From positions 32,158 to 96,157 of the forward strand of contig JAICWY010000002.1 in the NCBI GenBank assembly GCA_025934645.1: a stretch of 64,000 nucleotides of DNA. Direction: 5' to 3'. The first letter of the stretch is position 1; each line of letters begins with the position of its first letter. This DNA comes from Vulcanimicrobiia bacterium. GTDB taxonomy: Bacteria; Vulcanimicrobiota; Vulcanimicrobiia; Vulcanimicrobiales; Vulcanimicrobiaceae. The translations under genes were made by a program, and so were the position numbers. Under the pieces are notes generated by a model that saw only the letters and a program-made list of their open reading frames with translations, had not been told where the DNA came from and made no database searches. Shown piece by piece: positions 8,185-17,097 of the stretch.

Positions 8185-9957
8185 CTACGGGCTAAGGTCG
8201 CCCACGGCGGAGGCCATCGCCCTGTACACGTTCAGACGCCCACAACCCGACTTTATGCCGGCGATCGGCGTCGCCGTGGAGCAAAGCAAGTTTTTTATCG
8301 CGCTTGCGTGCGCGCCCACGCTGAGCAGCAGCGACGCCGCGCCTGCGGCATGCGGAGCGGCTTGCGAGGTGCCGGCGATGAGCACGCGGCAATCGACGCG
8401 GCCGCCGTCGTTCCCGTCGGCGGTACAAAAGCCCGACGAATTCGACGACTGCGACGTGTAGATATTTTCAATCCAGTGCAGCAAGTCGCTATCGCTGCTT
8501 CCGGCCGGGTCTCCGCCCGGCGCCACGATGCCCCACGACATCGGATTGGAGCCATCGTAGTTGGAGTACGATGCGACCGTTTCTTTGACGACGCCGCTGG
8601 AATCGTCAAGCGCGGAAGCGCCGACCGCCAGAACACCCGGATACGCAGCGGGATAATCGAGCCTCGATGCTTGTTCGTTGCCCGCTGACGCAACTACGAC
8701 GATGCCGGCCTTTATCGCACTAGCGACGGCGTTTTCTTCCGCCGTATCGACGCCCGAAGATCCGAGGCTAAGGTTGATCACTTTCGCGCCGTGCGAGATC
8801 GCATGCTGAATGGCTATGGCAATGTCGGTGCCGAAGGCGTTGCACCCGCCGCTCGCGCATGGCGGATCCGGAAAGACTTTGAAGATCATGAGCGGCGCCG
8901 CGTATGCAACGCCGGCAAAGCCGAACCGGTTATTTCCCGCGGCTGCCGCGATGCCGGCGACGTCGGTTCCGTGCCCATCGCCATCGTCCGCGCTTCCGAC
9001 GTTCGTTACTCCGCTCAGGTCGCTCTCGGCATAGACGATGCGGCCCTGCAGATCGGGATGCGTGCTATCCGCGCCGGTATCGATAATCGCGATCGGCGCC
9101 GTGCCTCCGAGCGCGCCGGCGTGCGTCATGCCGGTCGAATTCGCTTTCCCGTAGGCCCAGGCGTTCGCGGCGCAGATCACATGCATATCCCATTGACCCG
9201 CGCTATCGGGAGCCTCGTAGAGCGGCGGTCCGTTTTCGGGCGCAAAGCCGTCGAAATACGGATCGTTTGGAAATGCGCTTGCCGCATTCGTCGAAAGCTT
9301 GTAGCGAATCGCCGCACGCGAAACGTCGCGTACGAGAATATCCGATCGTAAACGCGCGATCGCGCGATCTTCTTCGCCCGGCGCGACGTGGACTATTTCC
9401 GTTACGCGGTCGAGGTTCGCGAAATCGATCTCGCCGGCGGCCGCCGCGTCCGCATCCGATAACTCGCGCATCGCCGCAGCGCGATGCGCGAGGAACATTC
9501 CGCGTTCGTACGAGACTTCGATGGTTCCCGAAGCATACGGCTCGCGCGCCGCTTCCACGCCGCGCGCACGCACGAACCCCTCGCTGCGCCGTACCGAGAA
9601 GGTTCTGCGCGCGATGCTCTGCGGCGCGCCGGGCGTCGTGCAATACGTGGATGCGGCGCTGGAAGTAGGAAGCGCGGTTGGCGCTACGGTCGGAGCGGGC
9701 GTGGGTGACGGCGTGGGTGCAAGCGTGGGAAACTGCGTCGGAGCGGCCGTCGGGCTAGAAGTAGGCGCGGAGGTCGGCGCTCCGCTCGGCAGCAGCGTGG
9801 GCGAAGTCGTCGGCACGCCGCCCGGCGGCGCAGGCGGAACAGACGGCACCGGCGCGGCCGGCACGGACGTCGTGCCGCCGCCTCCCCCGCACGCCGTAAA
9901 CGCCGCGAGCGCGAGAACCGCTACAAATGCGATGCCGCGGTTGCGCACCCGCACCAC
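8185..9957 (-). CDS. Subtilisin-family (S8) protease lipoprotein, copy B
   Basis: 590-residue paralogue of the flanking proteases. The lipobox is FTAC (Cys23), followed by a poly-Gly run and the longest tether of the three, a Pro/Thr/Ser-rich stretch at about 31-99 with repeated PT dipeptides. The triad is D293 (IIDTGADSTHPD), H329 (DGHGTDVAGI) and S531 (GTSQAAPHAAG), with oxyanion N427. Segments GQWDMH and HWIENIY are shared with both neighbours and appear to be signatures of this subfamily. The GTG start at 9957 is 3 bases after the stop of copy A, so the two are almost certainly co-transcribed; GTG codons at 9954 and 9948 are alternatives. Confidence 0.9.
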   Translation of the reverse strand: MVRVRNRGIAFVAVLALAAFTACGGGGGTTSVPAAPVPSVPPAPPGGVPTTSPTLLPSGAPTSAPTSSPTAAPTQFPTLAPTPSPTPAPTVAPTALPTSSAASTYCTTPGAPQSIARRTFSVRRSEGFVRARGVEAAREPYASGTIEVSYERGMFLAHRAAAMRELSDADAAAAGEIDFANLDRVTEIVHVAPGEEDRAIARLRSDILVRDVSRAAIRYKLSTNAASAFPNDPYFDGFAPENGPPLYEAPDSAGQWDMHVICAANAWAYGKANSTGMTHAGALGGTAPIAIIDTGADSTHPDLQGRIVYAESDLSGVTNVGSADDGDGHGTDVAGIAAAAGNNRFGFAGVAYAAPLMIFKVFPDPPCASGGCNAFGTDIAIAIQHAISHGAKVINLSLGSSGVDTAEENAVASAIKAGIVVVASAGNEQASRLDYPAAYPGVLAVGASALDDSSGVVKETVASYSNYDGSNPMSWGIVAPGGDPAGSSDSDLLHWIENIYTSQSSNSSGFCTADGNDGGRVDCRVLIAGTSQAAPHAAGAASLLLSVGAHASAIKNLLCSTATPIAGIKSGCGRLNVYRAMASAVGDLSP

Positions 9958-9960
9958 CCG

Positions 9961-11547
9961 TTAATGCGACTTCGCGTAAGCCACCGCCGCCGCGGCGTCC
10001 ACGCGACCGCAGCCTTGTTTCGAATCGCTGATATCCGTCGCGCTATTGCATAGGGCCGCCGCCACTTGTACCGGCGAGTATCCAGGACGTGCCGCAAGAA
10101 TCAGCGAGACGACACCGGCAACGTGCGGCGTAGCTTGCGACGTGCCGGCGATCAAGATGCGGCAGTCTGCCGTAGCAGAGGACGACCCGTTGTCCGGCGT
10201 GCAGGTTCCTGGCTGAACCGCCGTGCTGGAATAAATATTTTCGATCCAGTGCAGGTCGTCGTTGTCGCGCGAGCCGCTCGGATCGCCGCCCGGCGCGACC
10301 ATGTAGCGTCCGCCGCTCGTTCCGGAAACGAAGTTCGAATACGTCGCGACCGCTTCTTTTGCAGGCGATACGGCATCGTCGAGCGTGGATGCGCCGACGG
10401 CAATGACGCCGGGATCGGCCGCGGGACAATCCAGCGCACTCTTCGACTCGTTGCCGGCCGCAGCGACGACCACGACACCCTTCGCGATTGCGTTCTCGAT
10501 CGCTTGATACTCCGGATCGCTCGACGAACATGGACCCGTGGAGCCCAGGCTCAAGTTGATCACTTTCGCACCGTGCGCGACGGCATCGTTAATCGCGGAT
10601 GCTTCATCGAACGTGTTCGACTCGCATTGCGCGCTGGTCGAGCCCTCGCAGCCGGCTGACGGATCCGTGGGGAAAATGCGATAGGCAAGCATTGGCGCGG
10701 AGAAGCCGGGACTTGCGAAACCGAGACCGTTGCCGGTATTCGCATCCGCGATCCCCGCAACATCGGTGCCGTGCCCGTCGGTATCCGTGACGAACGGGCC
10801 ACTGCTCTGCGAGGCGCTCGACGGATACGTCACGTAGCACTGCGTGCGCACGATCTTCCCACCACTGAGCTCGGGATGGTTTACGTCTACACCCGTATCG
10901 ACGATCGCGATAGGCGCGCCCGTCACCGGAGCGCTCGAGGTCACGTCGTTCCAAGCGGTGGACACGTGCATGACGTGCATATCCCATTGGCCCGGCTCGC
11001 TAGCCGACTCGTAATACGGCGCGCCCGGACCAAAGCCGATGTAGTATGGATCGTTCGAGCTGACGGTTTGCAGGTGCCGGTAGGAGATGCGCGAGACCGA
11101 TTCAACGCCCTGCGCGGATCGCAGCTGCACCATCGCCGCATCGGTGCGCGATGGATCGACCGAGAGCACGCGCGTGCGTAGACCGAGCGCGTCAAACGTC
11201 AGGTCGGCCCGGCGCGAGGCGCCGAGCGTGCCGGCCGCGCGTTCCAGATCGCTCGTGCGCGCCGAAACTCGATACGTAACGGCGATAGCCCCCGGCACGA
11301 AACCCGGCAAGCCGCTCGCGCGCGGGGTCATGCGGCTGAACGTTGCCGTTCCGGCCGGCGCCGAAGCAAAGCTTTGCGCCGAACTTGCGCTCGACGGACA
11401 CGAAAGCGATTGCGTCGATGGCGGAGAGCCGCCCGGGAACGGCGTCGGCGAGACTGTAGCGACGGGCGGCGTACCGCCTCCGCCTCCGCCGCCGCAAGCG
11501 GTAAGCGTGAACACGACAGCCAGGGCAGCCCAGAAGAGTCGAATCAT
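9961..11547 (-). CDS. Subtilisin-family (S8) protease lipoprotein, copy A
   Basis: First gene of the three-protease run. The ATG at 11547 gives a clean signal peptide ending in LTAC (Cys18); an in-frame start at 11580 would put charged residues in front of it. A Gly/Pro/Ser tether follows to about residue 45. The S8 triad is D216 (IVDTGVDVNHPE), H258 (DGHGTDVAGI) and S468 (GTSQATPHVAG), with N365 as oxyanion residue. It has more cysteines in the catalytic domain than its neighbours (for example GCEGSTSAQC), suggesting disulfides and an extracytoplasmic location. It lies 79 bases downstream of cinA, enough room for its own promoter. Confidence 0.9.
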   Translation of the reverse strand: MIRLFWAALAVVFTLTACGGGGGGGTPPVATVSPTPFPGGSPPSTQSLSCPSSASSAQSFASAPAGTATFSRMTPRASGLPGFVPGAIAVTYRVSARTSDLERAAGTLGASRRADLTFDALGLRTRVLSVDPSRTDAAMVQLRSAQGVESVSRISYRHLQTVSSNDPYYIGFGPGAPYYESASEPGQWDMHVMHVSTAWNDVTSSAPVTGAPIAIVDTGVDVNHPELSGGKIVRTQCYVTYPSSASQSSGPFVTDTDGHGTDVAGIADANTGNGLGFASPGFSAPMLAYRIFPTDPSAGCEGSTSAQCESNTFDEASAINDAVAHGAKVINLSLGSTGPCSSSDPEYQAIENAIAKGVVVVAAAGNESKSALDCPAADPGVIAVGASTLDDAVSPAKEAVATYSNFVSGTSGGRYMVAPGGDPSGSRDNDDLHWIENIYSSTAVQPGTCTPDNGSSSATADCRILIAGTSQATPHVAGVVSLILAARPGYSPVQVAAALCNSATDISDSKQGCGRVDAAAAVAYAKSH

Positions 11548-11626
11548 AGAAGCACGGTCCTTGTACCCGACTTTAAGCATCAGGTATGAAGAATACGTGA
11601 TTTGCCGGGGGAGAGGTTCCCGGCGG

Positions 11627-12874
11627 CTATCGGCTCAGTTGCTTCCAGAGTAGCGTGAGTGCGGCTACCGTCGCGCGTGCTTGAATGGAATCACGATCCC
11701 CGGGCGGCATGGTGCGCTGCAGCGTTTTCTCTACGCCGTTCCCGCACACGGCGAACCACACCAGGCCGACGGGTTTCTCGGGCGTTCCGCCGGATGGTCC
11801 GGCAACGCCGGTCGTCGATATCCCGTAATCCGTTCCCAGGCGCTCGCGCACGCCGCGCGCCATTTCCAGCGCAGTCTCTTCGCTGACCGCGCCGAAACGC
11901 TGCAGCGTCTGCTCGCGCACGCCCAGCGTACGCGTCTTCACCGAATTATCGTACGCGACGACGCCTCCCAGAAAACTCTGCGAGGAGCCGGGCACGGATG
12001 TTAATGCGGCGGCTACGCGTCCGCCGGTGCACGATTCCGCGACGGCGACGGTGTGATGCATGCGTTGCAGAAGCACGTGCACCGCGCCCGGCAGCGTGAG
12101 ATCGTCTACACCGTAAATATGGCCTCCCAGCCGCTTTACGATCTCGTGTTCGACCGGCGCGATGAGCCGCTGCGCTTCTTCTTGGGATTGCGCTTTTGCC
12201 ATGATCTTTACGTCGCACCGGAAATCGTGAGCCAACACCCCGATCTTCGGATTCTCCATGGCGCGAAAAAGATCGTCGATGCGGTGATCGATCTCGGATT
12301 CCGCAATGCCGGCGGTATGCAGGATGCGCGTGTAGATCGCTGCACCGAGCACGAAGCGTTGACGCAGCCACGGAATCACGCTATCCGCGAGCATCGGTTT
12401 CATTTCGCGCGGCACACCGGGCATCGACGCGATGAATTTGCCGTCGCGGCCCACGGCAATGTAGCCCGGCGCGCTTCCGTGCGGATTCGGCAGGACGAAT
12501 GCGCCGCGCGGCATTAACGCTTGCTTCACGTTGTTCTCGCGCATCTCGAAACCCAGACTCGCGAAACGCTCTTTCATTGCGGCGAGTGAGGGTTCGTGCA
12601 TTTCGAGTTGCACGCCCAGCGCGTCGCACGCCGCCTCTTTCGTAAGATCGTCGACCGTCGGACCGAGACCGCCGGAGGTGATGACGCCGTCGGCGCGCTG
12701 CAGCGCCGCGCGCATCGCGGCCGCGATGCGTTCGCGGTTGTCTCCTGCAGCGTGAGTCGCGTACACGTCCAGTCCCGCTGCGGCAAGCGATGAGGCGATG
12801 TGCGGCGTGTTCGTATCGACGAGTTGCCCGAGCAGCAGCTCCGTGCCTATCGCCACGATCTCGACGCTAGGCAT
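11627..12874 (-). CDS. cinA: CinA-family protein (nicotinamide-nucleotide amidase)
   Basis: 415-residue two-domain protein. The N-terminal half is the molybdopterin-binding/COG1058-type domain (EIVAIGTELLLGQLVDTNT, then TSGGLGPTVDDLT). The C-terminal half is the NMN deamidase domain (AESCTGGRVAAALTSVPGSS, later YGISTTGVAGPSGG). The family recycles pyridine nucleotides by deamidating NMN, which fits its position one base after nadE and in line with a nitrilase-type glutaminase. The length is normal for full CinA. Competence-related naming in other bacteria is historical. Probably last in the glpX-lpd-nit-nadE-cinA operon. Confidence 0.92.
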   Translation of the reverse strand: MPSVEIVAIGTELLLGQLVDTNTPHIASSLAAAGLDVYATHAAGDNRERIAAAMRAALQRADGVITSGGLGPTVDDLTKEAACDALGVQLEMHEPSLAAMKERFASLGFEMRENNVKQALMPRGAFVLPNPHGSAPGYIAVGRDGKFIASMPGVPREMKPMLADSVIPWLRQRFVLGAAIYTRILHTAGIAESEIDHRIDDLFRAMENPKIGVLAHDFRCDVKIMAKAQSQEEAQRLIAPVEHEIVKRLGGHIYGVDDLTLPGAVHVLLQRMHHTVAVAESCTGGRVAAALTSVPGSSQSFLGGVVAYDNSVKTRTLGVREQTLQRFGAVSEETALEMARGVRERLGTDYGISTTGVAGPSGGTPEKPVGLVWFAVCGNGVEKTLQRTMPPGDRDSIQARATVAALTLLWKQLSR

Positions 12875-12875
12875 C

Positions 12876-13727
12876 TTAGAAATCCACGGGGCGTAAGTAA
12901 AATTCGTTGATTGCCGTGTTCGTCAGCATGGCGGTGGTCGGAAGATGCCGCTTCCAATGTGTGCCGTCCAGGCGCCGGCGCACCAAGCGCACGTCGTGCT
13001 CCGTGAAGCCGCGTTCGGCGAGCTGCTCGTTGGAATAGCCTTCCAGCATGTGCGAGAGAATCGCATCGGCCCTCGCGTAGGTGATGCCGAGATCCGATTC
13101 GTCGGTCTGATCCGCTTCCAGATCTGCGCTGGGTGCTTTCTCGATGAGTTCGCGCGGAACGCCGAGATACCGCGCGAGCTCCCATACCTGCGATTTGTAG
13201 AGATCGCCGATGGGATTGATCGGCGGCGTGTCGTCGGCGTGCCACGTAAAATAGCCGAGCAGCCGTTCCGTCTTATTGCCCGTTCCGACCGGCAGCGCGG
13301 CGTATTTTGCAGATTGATCGAAAAGCACGACCATCCGCACGCGCGCCATGACGTTGCCGCGGCGCCGCGCGTCGGCTTCCGGTTCCAATTGCAGATATCC
13401 GTCGACAGCGCCCGTAATCTCCACCGTGTGTTGGTGGATGCCCAGCGCATCCGTTACGAGTTGCGCGTCGGCCAAGCTTGCAGGGCTGGAATGCTTGTAC
13501 GGCATCCGGATGGCGTGCACGTTTTCCGGACCGAGGGCACGCGCGCATAAAAACGCCGTGACCGCGGAATCGACGCCGCCGGAGAGTCCGATCACCGCTT
13601 TTGCGACCGAACGGCGCGCGCGCATTTCGTCTTGCAGAAAAGCGACGAGCCAATCGGCCGTTACTGCGGGATTGATCGTGGGCGGCTGCGTGAAGGGACC
13701 GGTGCCGGCCTCAATGACCGGAAGCAT
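12876..13727 (-). CDS. nadE: NAD synthetase, ammonia-transferring domain only
   Basis: 283-residue NAD+ synthase that amidates nicotinic acid adenine dinucleotide using ATP. The P-loop SGGVDS is at 49-54; GTGNKTERLLGYFTWHADD and SADLEADQTDESDLG are family motifs. The ATG at 13727 starts the family N-terminus; earlier in-frame starts lie deep inside the upstream gene. There is no fused N-terminal glutaminase, so the enzyme either uses ammonia or takes it from the nitrilase-family protein encoded immediately upstream. The start overlaps that gene by 17 bases. cinA follows after a single base. Confidence 0.93.
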   Translation of the reverse strand: MLPVIEAGTGPFTQPPTINPAVTADWLVAFLQDEMRARRSVAKAVIGLSGGVDSAVTAFLCARALGPENVHAIRMPYKHSSPASLADAQLVTDALGIHQHTVEITGAVDGYLQLEPEADARRRGNVMARVRMVVLFDQSAKYAALPVGTGNKTERLLGYFTWHADDTPPINPIGDLYKSQVWELARYLGVPRELIEKAPSADLEADQTDESDLGITYARADAILSHMLEGYSNEQLAERGFTEHDVRLVRRRLDGTHWKRHLPTTAMLTNTAINEFYLRPVDF

Positions 13728-14643
13728 GAAGTCCTCGCGGCAGCGGTAATTCTTCGTCGAGCAGCAGATCCGGAAGAACGGCGCCCAAATCGCCCAGGAG
13801 CGGCAGCGTCGCGCGCGCCAAGTCGATTTCGCGCATGTCCAGCGTCGCGCGCACGATGTGCGCCCCGAGCGCCGGCGCTTGCACAATGGTGCGGCCGCGC
13901 GGACCGACGACCCGCGAACTGCCGGTCATGCCTTTTCCGCCTTCGAATCCCGCCAGGCCCGCATACAACAAATACACGCCGTGCTCGGCGGCTGTGGCGT
14001 GGAGAATCTCGCGCCAGCGCGCGATGCTGCCGAGTTCGTCGTCTTCTTCGATGCCGCGCCCAGGAGCAGCGCTCGGGACGATCAGCACGCGCGCGCCTTT
14101 CACCGCGGCGATCGTCGGCATGATCGCATGCCACACGTCTTCGCAGATGAGCAGCGCCATGGTTCCGAAGCGCGTCTCGAAGGTTTGCAGACGGCGTCCG
14201 CGCGAGAGGAAGCGCTCTTCGTCGAAAACGCCGTACGTGGGCAAGAACATCTTGCGGTGCACGTGGCGCACGCAGTGCTTCCCGTGCTCGACTTCAACGT
14301 ACACCGCGCTGTTGTAATACGTGCCGCCCGCGTTCTCGAAAAAGCCGCACGCGATGTCGACGGTTGCGCCACCGGCCGCTTCGTGCCACGTGCGCGCGAG
14401 ATCCGCCGCAAAACGCCGCGCGTCAAGCGCGAGCTCGTACACGGCACCCTCGAGAAAATAGCCCGTCAGCGCGGCTTCCGGAAGAATGACGAGATCGGGG
14501 GCGGGCTGGGCTGCCGTGAGCTGCGCGAAAACCTCGCCCAGCTCGCGTAGATTCTCTTCGTACCGTCCCTTGCGCGGTTTGCTTTGGACGATCGCGACGC
14601 GCAGGGGCGCTGCGCGATGATCCAGATTAACCGGCGGTTCCAC
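13711..14643 (-). CDS. Nitrilase-superfamily amidohydrolase, probable glutaminase partner of NadE
   Basis: 310-residue carbon-nitrogen hydrolase. The complete Glu-Lys-Cys triad is visible: E56 (LPEAALTGY), K131 (HRKMFLPTYGVFDE) and C167 (LICEDVWH). The PTYGVFDE and LICEDVWH variants resemble the glutaminase domain of glutamine-dependent NAD synthetases, and the gene overlaps nadE by 17 bases. The simple reading is that the normally fused glutaminase and synthetase are encoded as two proteins. Other amidases of this superfamily (beta-ureidopropionase, agmatine deiminase partner) are less consistent with the context. It also overlaps the preceding dehydrogenase gene by 17 bases. Confidence 0.82.
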   Translation of the reverse strand: MEPPVNLDHRAAPLRVAIVQSKPRKGRYEENLRELGEVFAQLTAAQPAPDLVILPEAALTGYFLEGAVYELALDARRFAADLARTWHEAAGGATVDIACGFFENAGGTYYNSAVYVEVEHGKHCVRHVHRKMFLPTYGVFDEERFLSRGRRLQTFETRFGTMALLICEDVWHAIMPTIAAVKGARVLIVPSAAPGRGIEEDDELGSIARWREILHATAAEHGVYLLYAGLAGFEGGKGMTGSSRVVGPRGRTIVQAPALGAHIVRATLDMREIDLARATLPLLGDLGAVLPDLLLDEELPLPRGLHASGH

Positions 14644-16063
14644 CTAACGCGACTTCGGGCTCGATCGTACCCGGACCCGCCACGTGGAGCTTGGCAGCGC
14701 ATTCCTCGGCGGGATACGTCCAAATCTCCGCCATGGTCGGGTGCAAATGCGGAATCAGCATAAACTCTTGCACCGTCGCGCCGTATCGCATCGCGACGAT
14801 CATCTCGTGAATCAGATCCGAGCCGTGCGAACCCAGAATCGCCGCGCCGAGAATCTTGCCGCTCCGCGCGTCGGCCATGATCTTCACGAAGCCCTTGGTT
14901 TTGTTCAGGCACTCCGCTTTGCCGTGCTCGGCGAAATCGTAGGTGCCCTTCACGTAGGCGACGCCTTTGGCTTGCAGTTCGCGCTCGGTTTCGCCGGCGA
15001 TTGCGACCTGCGGATCGCTGAAGACGGTGTGCGCTTTCTGCAGTGAGTAATCGGCTTTCTCATGCGTGCCGAGAATCGCGTTGCGCGCCGCGATCTCGCC
15101 TTCGTAGATCGCGACATGCACGAGCATGTGTTTGCCCGCGACGTCGCCGATCGCAAAAAAGCCGTCTTGGCACGTGCGCATCGTTTCGTCCGTTTCGATG
15201 CCCGTGATGTGGTGGCAATCGACGCCGGCCTTTTCGAGATCCAGCCCGTCGATGTTCGGCACGCGGCCCAAACAGTAGAGCAGCTCGTCGGTTTCGAGTT
15301 CGCCTTCGACGCCGTTGCGCACGATGTGCACGATCTTCTTCCCGCCGCGTTTGCTCACGCGCACGATCTGCGTCTCGGTGTGCACGTCGATGCCTTCTTC
15401 GCGGTAATAATCGGTGAGCGCGTTGCCGATATCGTGGTCTTCGCCGGAGAGCAGGTGACGGCTGCGCAGCACGATGCTCGTCTTCACACCCATGCGCGAG
15501 AAGAACTGACCCAGCTCGCAACCGATGTATCCGCCGCCGAGCACGATGAGAGACTTCGGCAGCTCTTGGATTTCGAGCGCCGCGTCGCTGTCGATGTAGC
15601 CGGCGTCGTCCAGGCCGTGCACCGCGTGCGAGGGTGCGACGACGCTGCCGGTCGCGATGATGAACTTGGGACTCTCGAGGATCGTGTCGTCGCCGACTTG
15701 CAATTCCCGCGGCGAGAGAAAGCGCGCCTTGCCCATGTAGAGCGGGAACTTTTCGATGCCCTCGATGCGGTAGTCGGCAAAGCCGCGAATCAGGCGCGCT
15801 TTACGGCGCATGATGTGCCCGAAATCGATTGAGATCTCACCGGCGTGCACGCCGAGTTCCGCCGCCTCGCGCATATCCTGAACAGCGTCGCTGACCGCGA
15901 TGAGCGCTTTACTGGGCATGCAGCCCCGCAGAATGCAAAGGCCGCCGAGCGGCCCCTGGTCCACCAGCGCCACATCGGCGCCTAAATCGTGGGCGGTTCG
16001 CGCGGCGGCGTACCCGCCGGAGCCTGCGCCCAGGATGACAAGGTCGTGCTTTTTCCGGATCAT
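14627..16063 (-). CDS. lpd: Dihydrolipoamide dehydrogenase-like flavoprotein
   Basis: 478-residue class-I FAD disulfide oxidoreductase. FAD motif GAGSGG (12-17), redox-active cysteines C43 and C48 in GGLCILRGCMPSK, NAD motif IVLGGGYIGCELGQFF, second FAD segment FFAIGDVAG and the C-terminal active-site His-Glu in HLHPTMAEIW are all present. The ATG at 16063 places the FAD motif at the right distance; longer versions would run far into glpX. There are no E1/E2 dehydrogenase genes beside it; it is inside a glpX-nad operon. The sequence around the redox cysteines departs from the usual GTCLNxGCIPSK, so a mercuric-reductase-like or other disulfide reductase role is possible. Confidence 0.8.
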   Translation of the reverse strand: MIRKKHDLVILGAGSGGYAAARTAHDLGADVALVDQGPLGGLCILRGCMPSKALIAVSDAVQDMREAAELGVHAGEISIDFGHIMRRKARLIRGFADYRIEGIEKFPLYMGKARFLSPRELQVGDDTILESPKFIIATGSVVAPSHAVHGLDDAGYIDSDAALEIQELPKSLIVLGGGYIGCELGQFFSRMGVKTSIVLRSRHLLSGEDHDIGNALTDYYREEGIDVHTETQIVRVSKRGGKKIVHIVRNGVEGELETDELLYCLGRVPNIDGLDLEKAGVDCHHITGIETDETMRTCQDGFFAIGDVAGKHMLVHVAIYEGEIAARNAILGTHEKADYSLQKAHTVFSDPQVAIAGETERELQAKGVAYVKGTYDFAEHGKAECLNKTKGFVKIMADARSGKILGAAILGSHGSDLIHEMIVAMRYGATVQEFMLIPHLHPTMAEIWTYPAEECAAKLHVAGPGTIEPEVALGGTAG

Positions 16064-17046
16064 TGCCCTATAGACACGGGGCGGGCGCTCAAACGATGCA
16101 CCGACTCGATGAACCGCACGGTGCCGTCGGAGTGCATGACGATCGAGTGCGTGCGCGCGTTGTTGCCGAAGAACCGCACGCCGCGCGTCAAGTCGCCGTC
16201 CGTGATGCCCGTCGCGCAAAAGACGACGTCTTTGCCTTTGACGAGATCGTCGATCGTGAGCAGGCGATCCGCGGAACCGAAACCCATTGCTTTGGCGCGT
16301 TCCACTTCTTCATCGTTGCGGAACTCGAGTTTTCCCATGAAGTTGCCGCCCAGGCATTTGAGCGCGGCCGCAGCGAGCACGCCCTCGGGCGCGCCGCCGG
16401 TGCCCATCGCTACGTGGATGCCGGTACCTTGCACCGCCGTCGCGATGCATGCGTCCACGTCGCCGTCGGAGATCAATTTGATGCGCGCGCCGGCTTCGCG
16501 GCATTCTTTGACGATCTGCGCGTGACGCGGGCGATCCAGTATGACGACGGTCACCTCGTTGATCGGCTTTTCGAGGGCGTTCGCCACGGCTTCCAGATTG
16601 TCGCGCACGGGCGCGTCGATGTGGACGTAAGGCGCGGCCTTCGGGCCGACGGCGAGTTTCTTCATATAGGTGTCCGGCGCGTTGAGCAATCCGCCGCGCT
16701 CGGAGATCGCCATGACGGCGATGGAGTTGGGCAGGCCGTTGGCGACCAGATTCGTGCCTTCGACGGGATCGACGGCGATGTCGACCTCGAAGCCTCCGCG
16801 GCCGAGCTCCTCACCGATGAACAGCATCGGCGCCTCGTCGCGCTCACCTTCCCCGATGACGATGCGCCCGGAGATCTCCATTGCATTGAGCGCGTCGCGC
16901 ATGCGTTCGACGGCGGCTCCATCGGCGGTGTCGCGCTCGCCGCGGCCCATCCAACGCGAGGCTGCGAGCGCCGCGTTTTCGGTCACCTTTACGAAATCCA
17001 ACGTATTGACCGGACTGGTTGCCGTGCGTGCAATCATCGTCGTCAT
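16060..17046 (-). CDS. glpX: Fructose-1,6-bisphosphatase class II
   Basis: 328-residue GlpX-type phosphatase of gluconeogenesis; some relatives also cleave sedoheptulose-1,7-bisphosphate. Metal and substrate motifs GEGERDEAPM (65-74) and DPVEGTN (93-99) and the later TGGAPEGVLAAAALKC are typical. The ATG at 17046 (MTTMIART) is chosen over an upstream start at 17259 because upstream residues lack family similarity and enter the divergent gene's region. It opens the leftward operon and shares a 51-base divergent promoter region with the rightward mannosyltransferase gene. The stop overlaps the flavoprotein start by 4 bases. Confidence 0.92.
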   Translation of the reverse strand: MTTMIARTATSPVNTLDFVKVTENAALAASRWMGRGERDTADGAAVERMRDALNAMEISGRIVIGEGERDEAPMLFIGEELGRGGFEVDIAVDPVEGTNLVANGLPNSIAVMAISERGGLLNAPDTYMKKLAVGPKAAPYVHIDAPVRDNLEAVANALEKPINEVTVVILDRPRHAQIVKECREAGARIKLISDGDVDACIATAVQGTGIHVAMGTGGAPEGVLAAAALKCLGGNFMGKLEFRNDEEVERAKAMGFGSADRLLTIDDLVKGKDVVFCATGITDGDLTRGVRFFGNNARTHSIVMHSDGTVRFIESVHRLSARPVSIGQ

Positions 17047-17097
17047 GGCCCTCTGGCTACAAGGAAGGCGGAACGATTCCTTTAACTCGTTCTCCCC

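Noticed and set aside
9660..9870. Short tandem repeats resembling a minisatellite or CRISPR
   Set aside because: These encode the Pro/Thr/Ser tether of a protease lipoprotein, vary in unit length and lie in frame; no spacer structure.
11590..11626. GCCGGG/CCCGGC hairpin after cinA as terminator
   Set aside because: Six-base stem with a nine-base loop but no U-run after it on the minus strand; too weak to call.
16063..17085. 340-residue rightward frame opposite glpX
   Set aside because: Entirely antisense to glpX with no family features.
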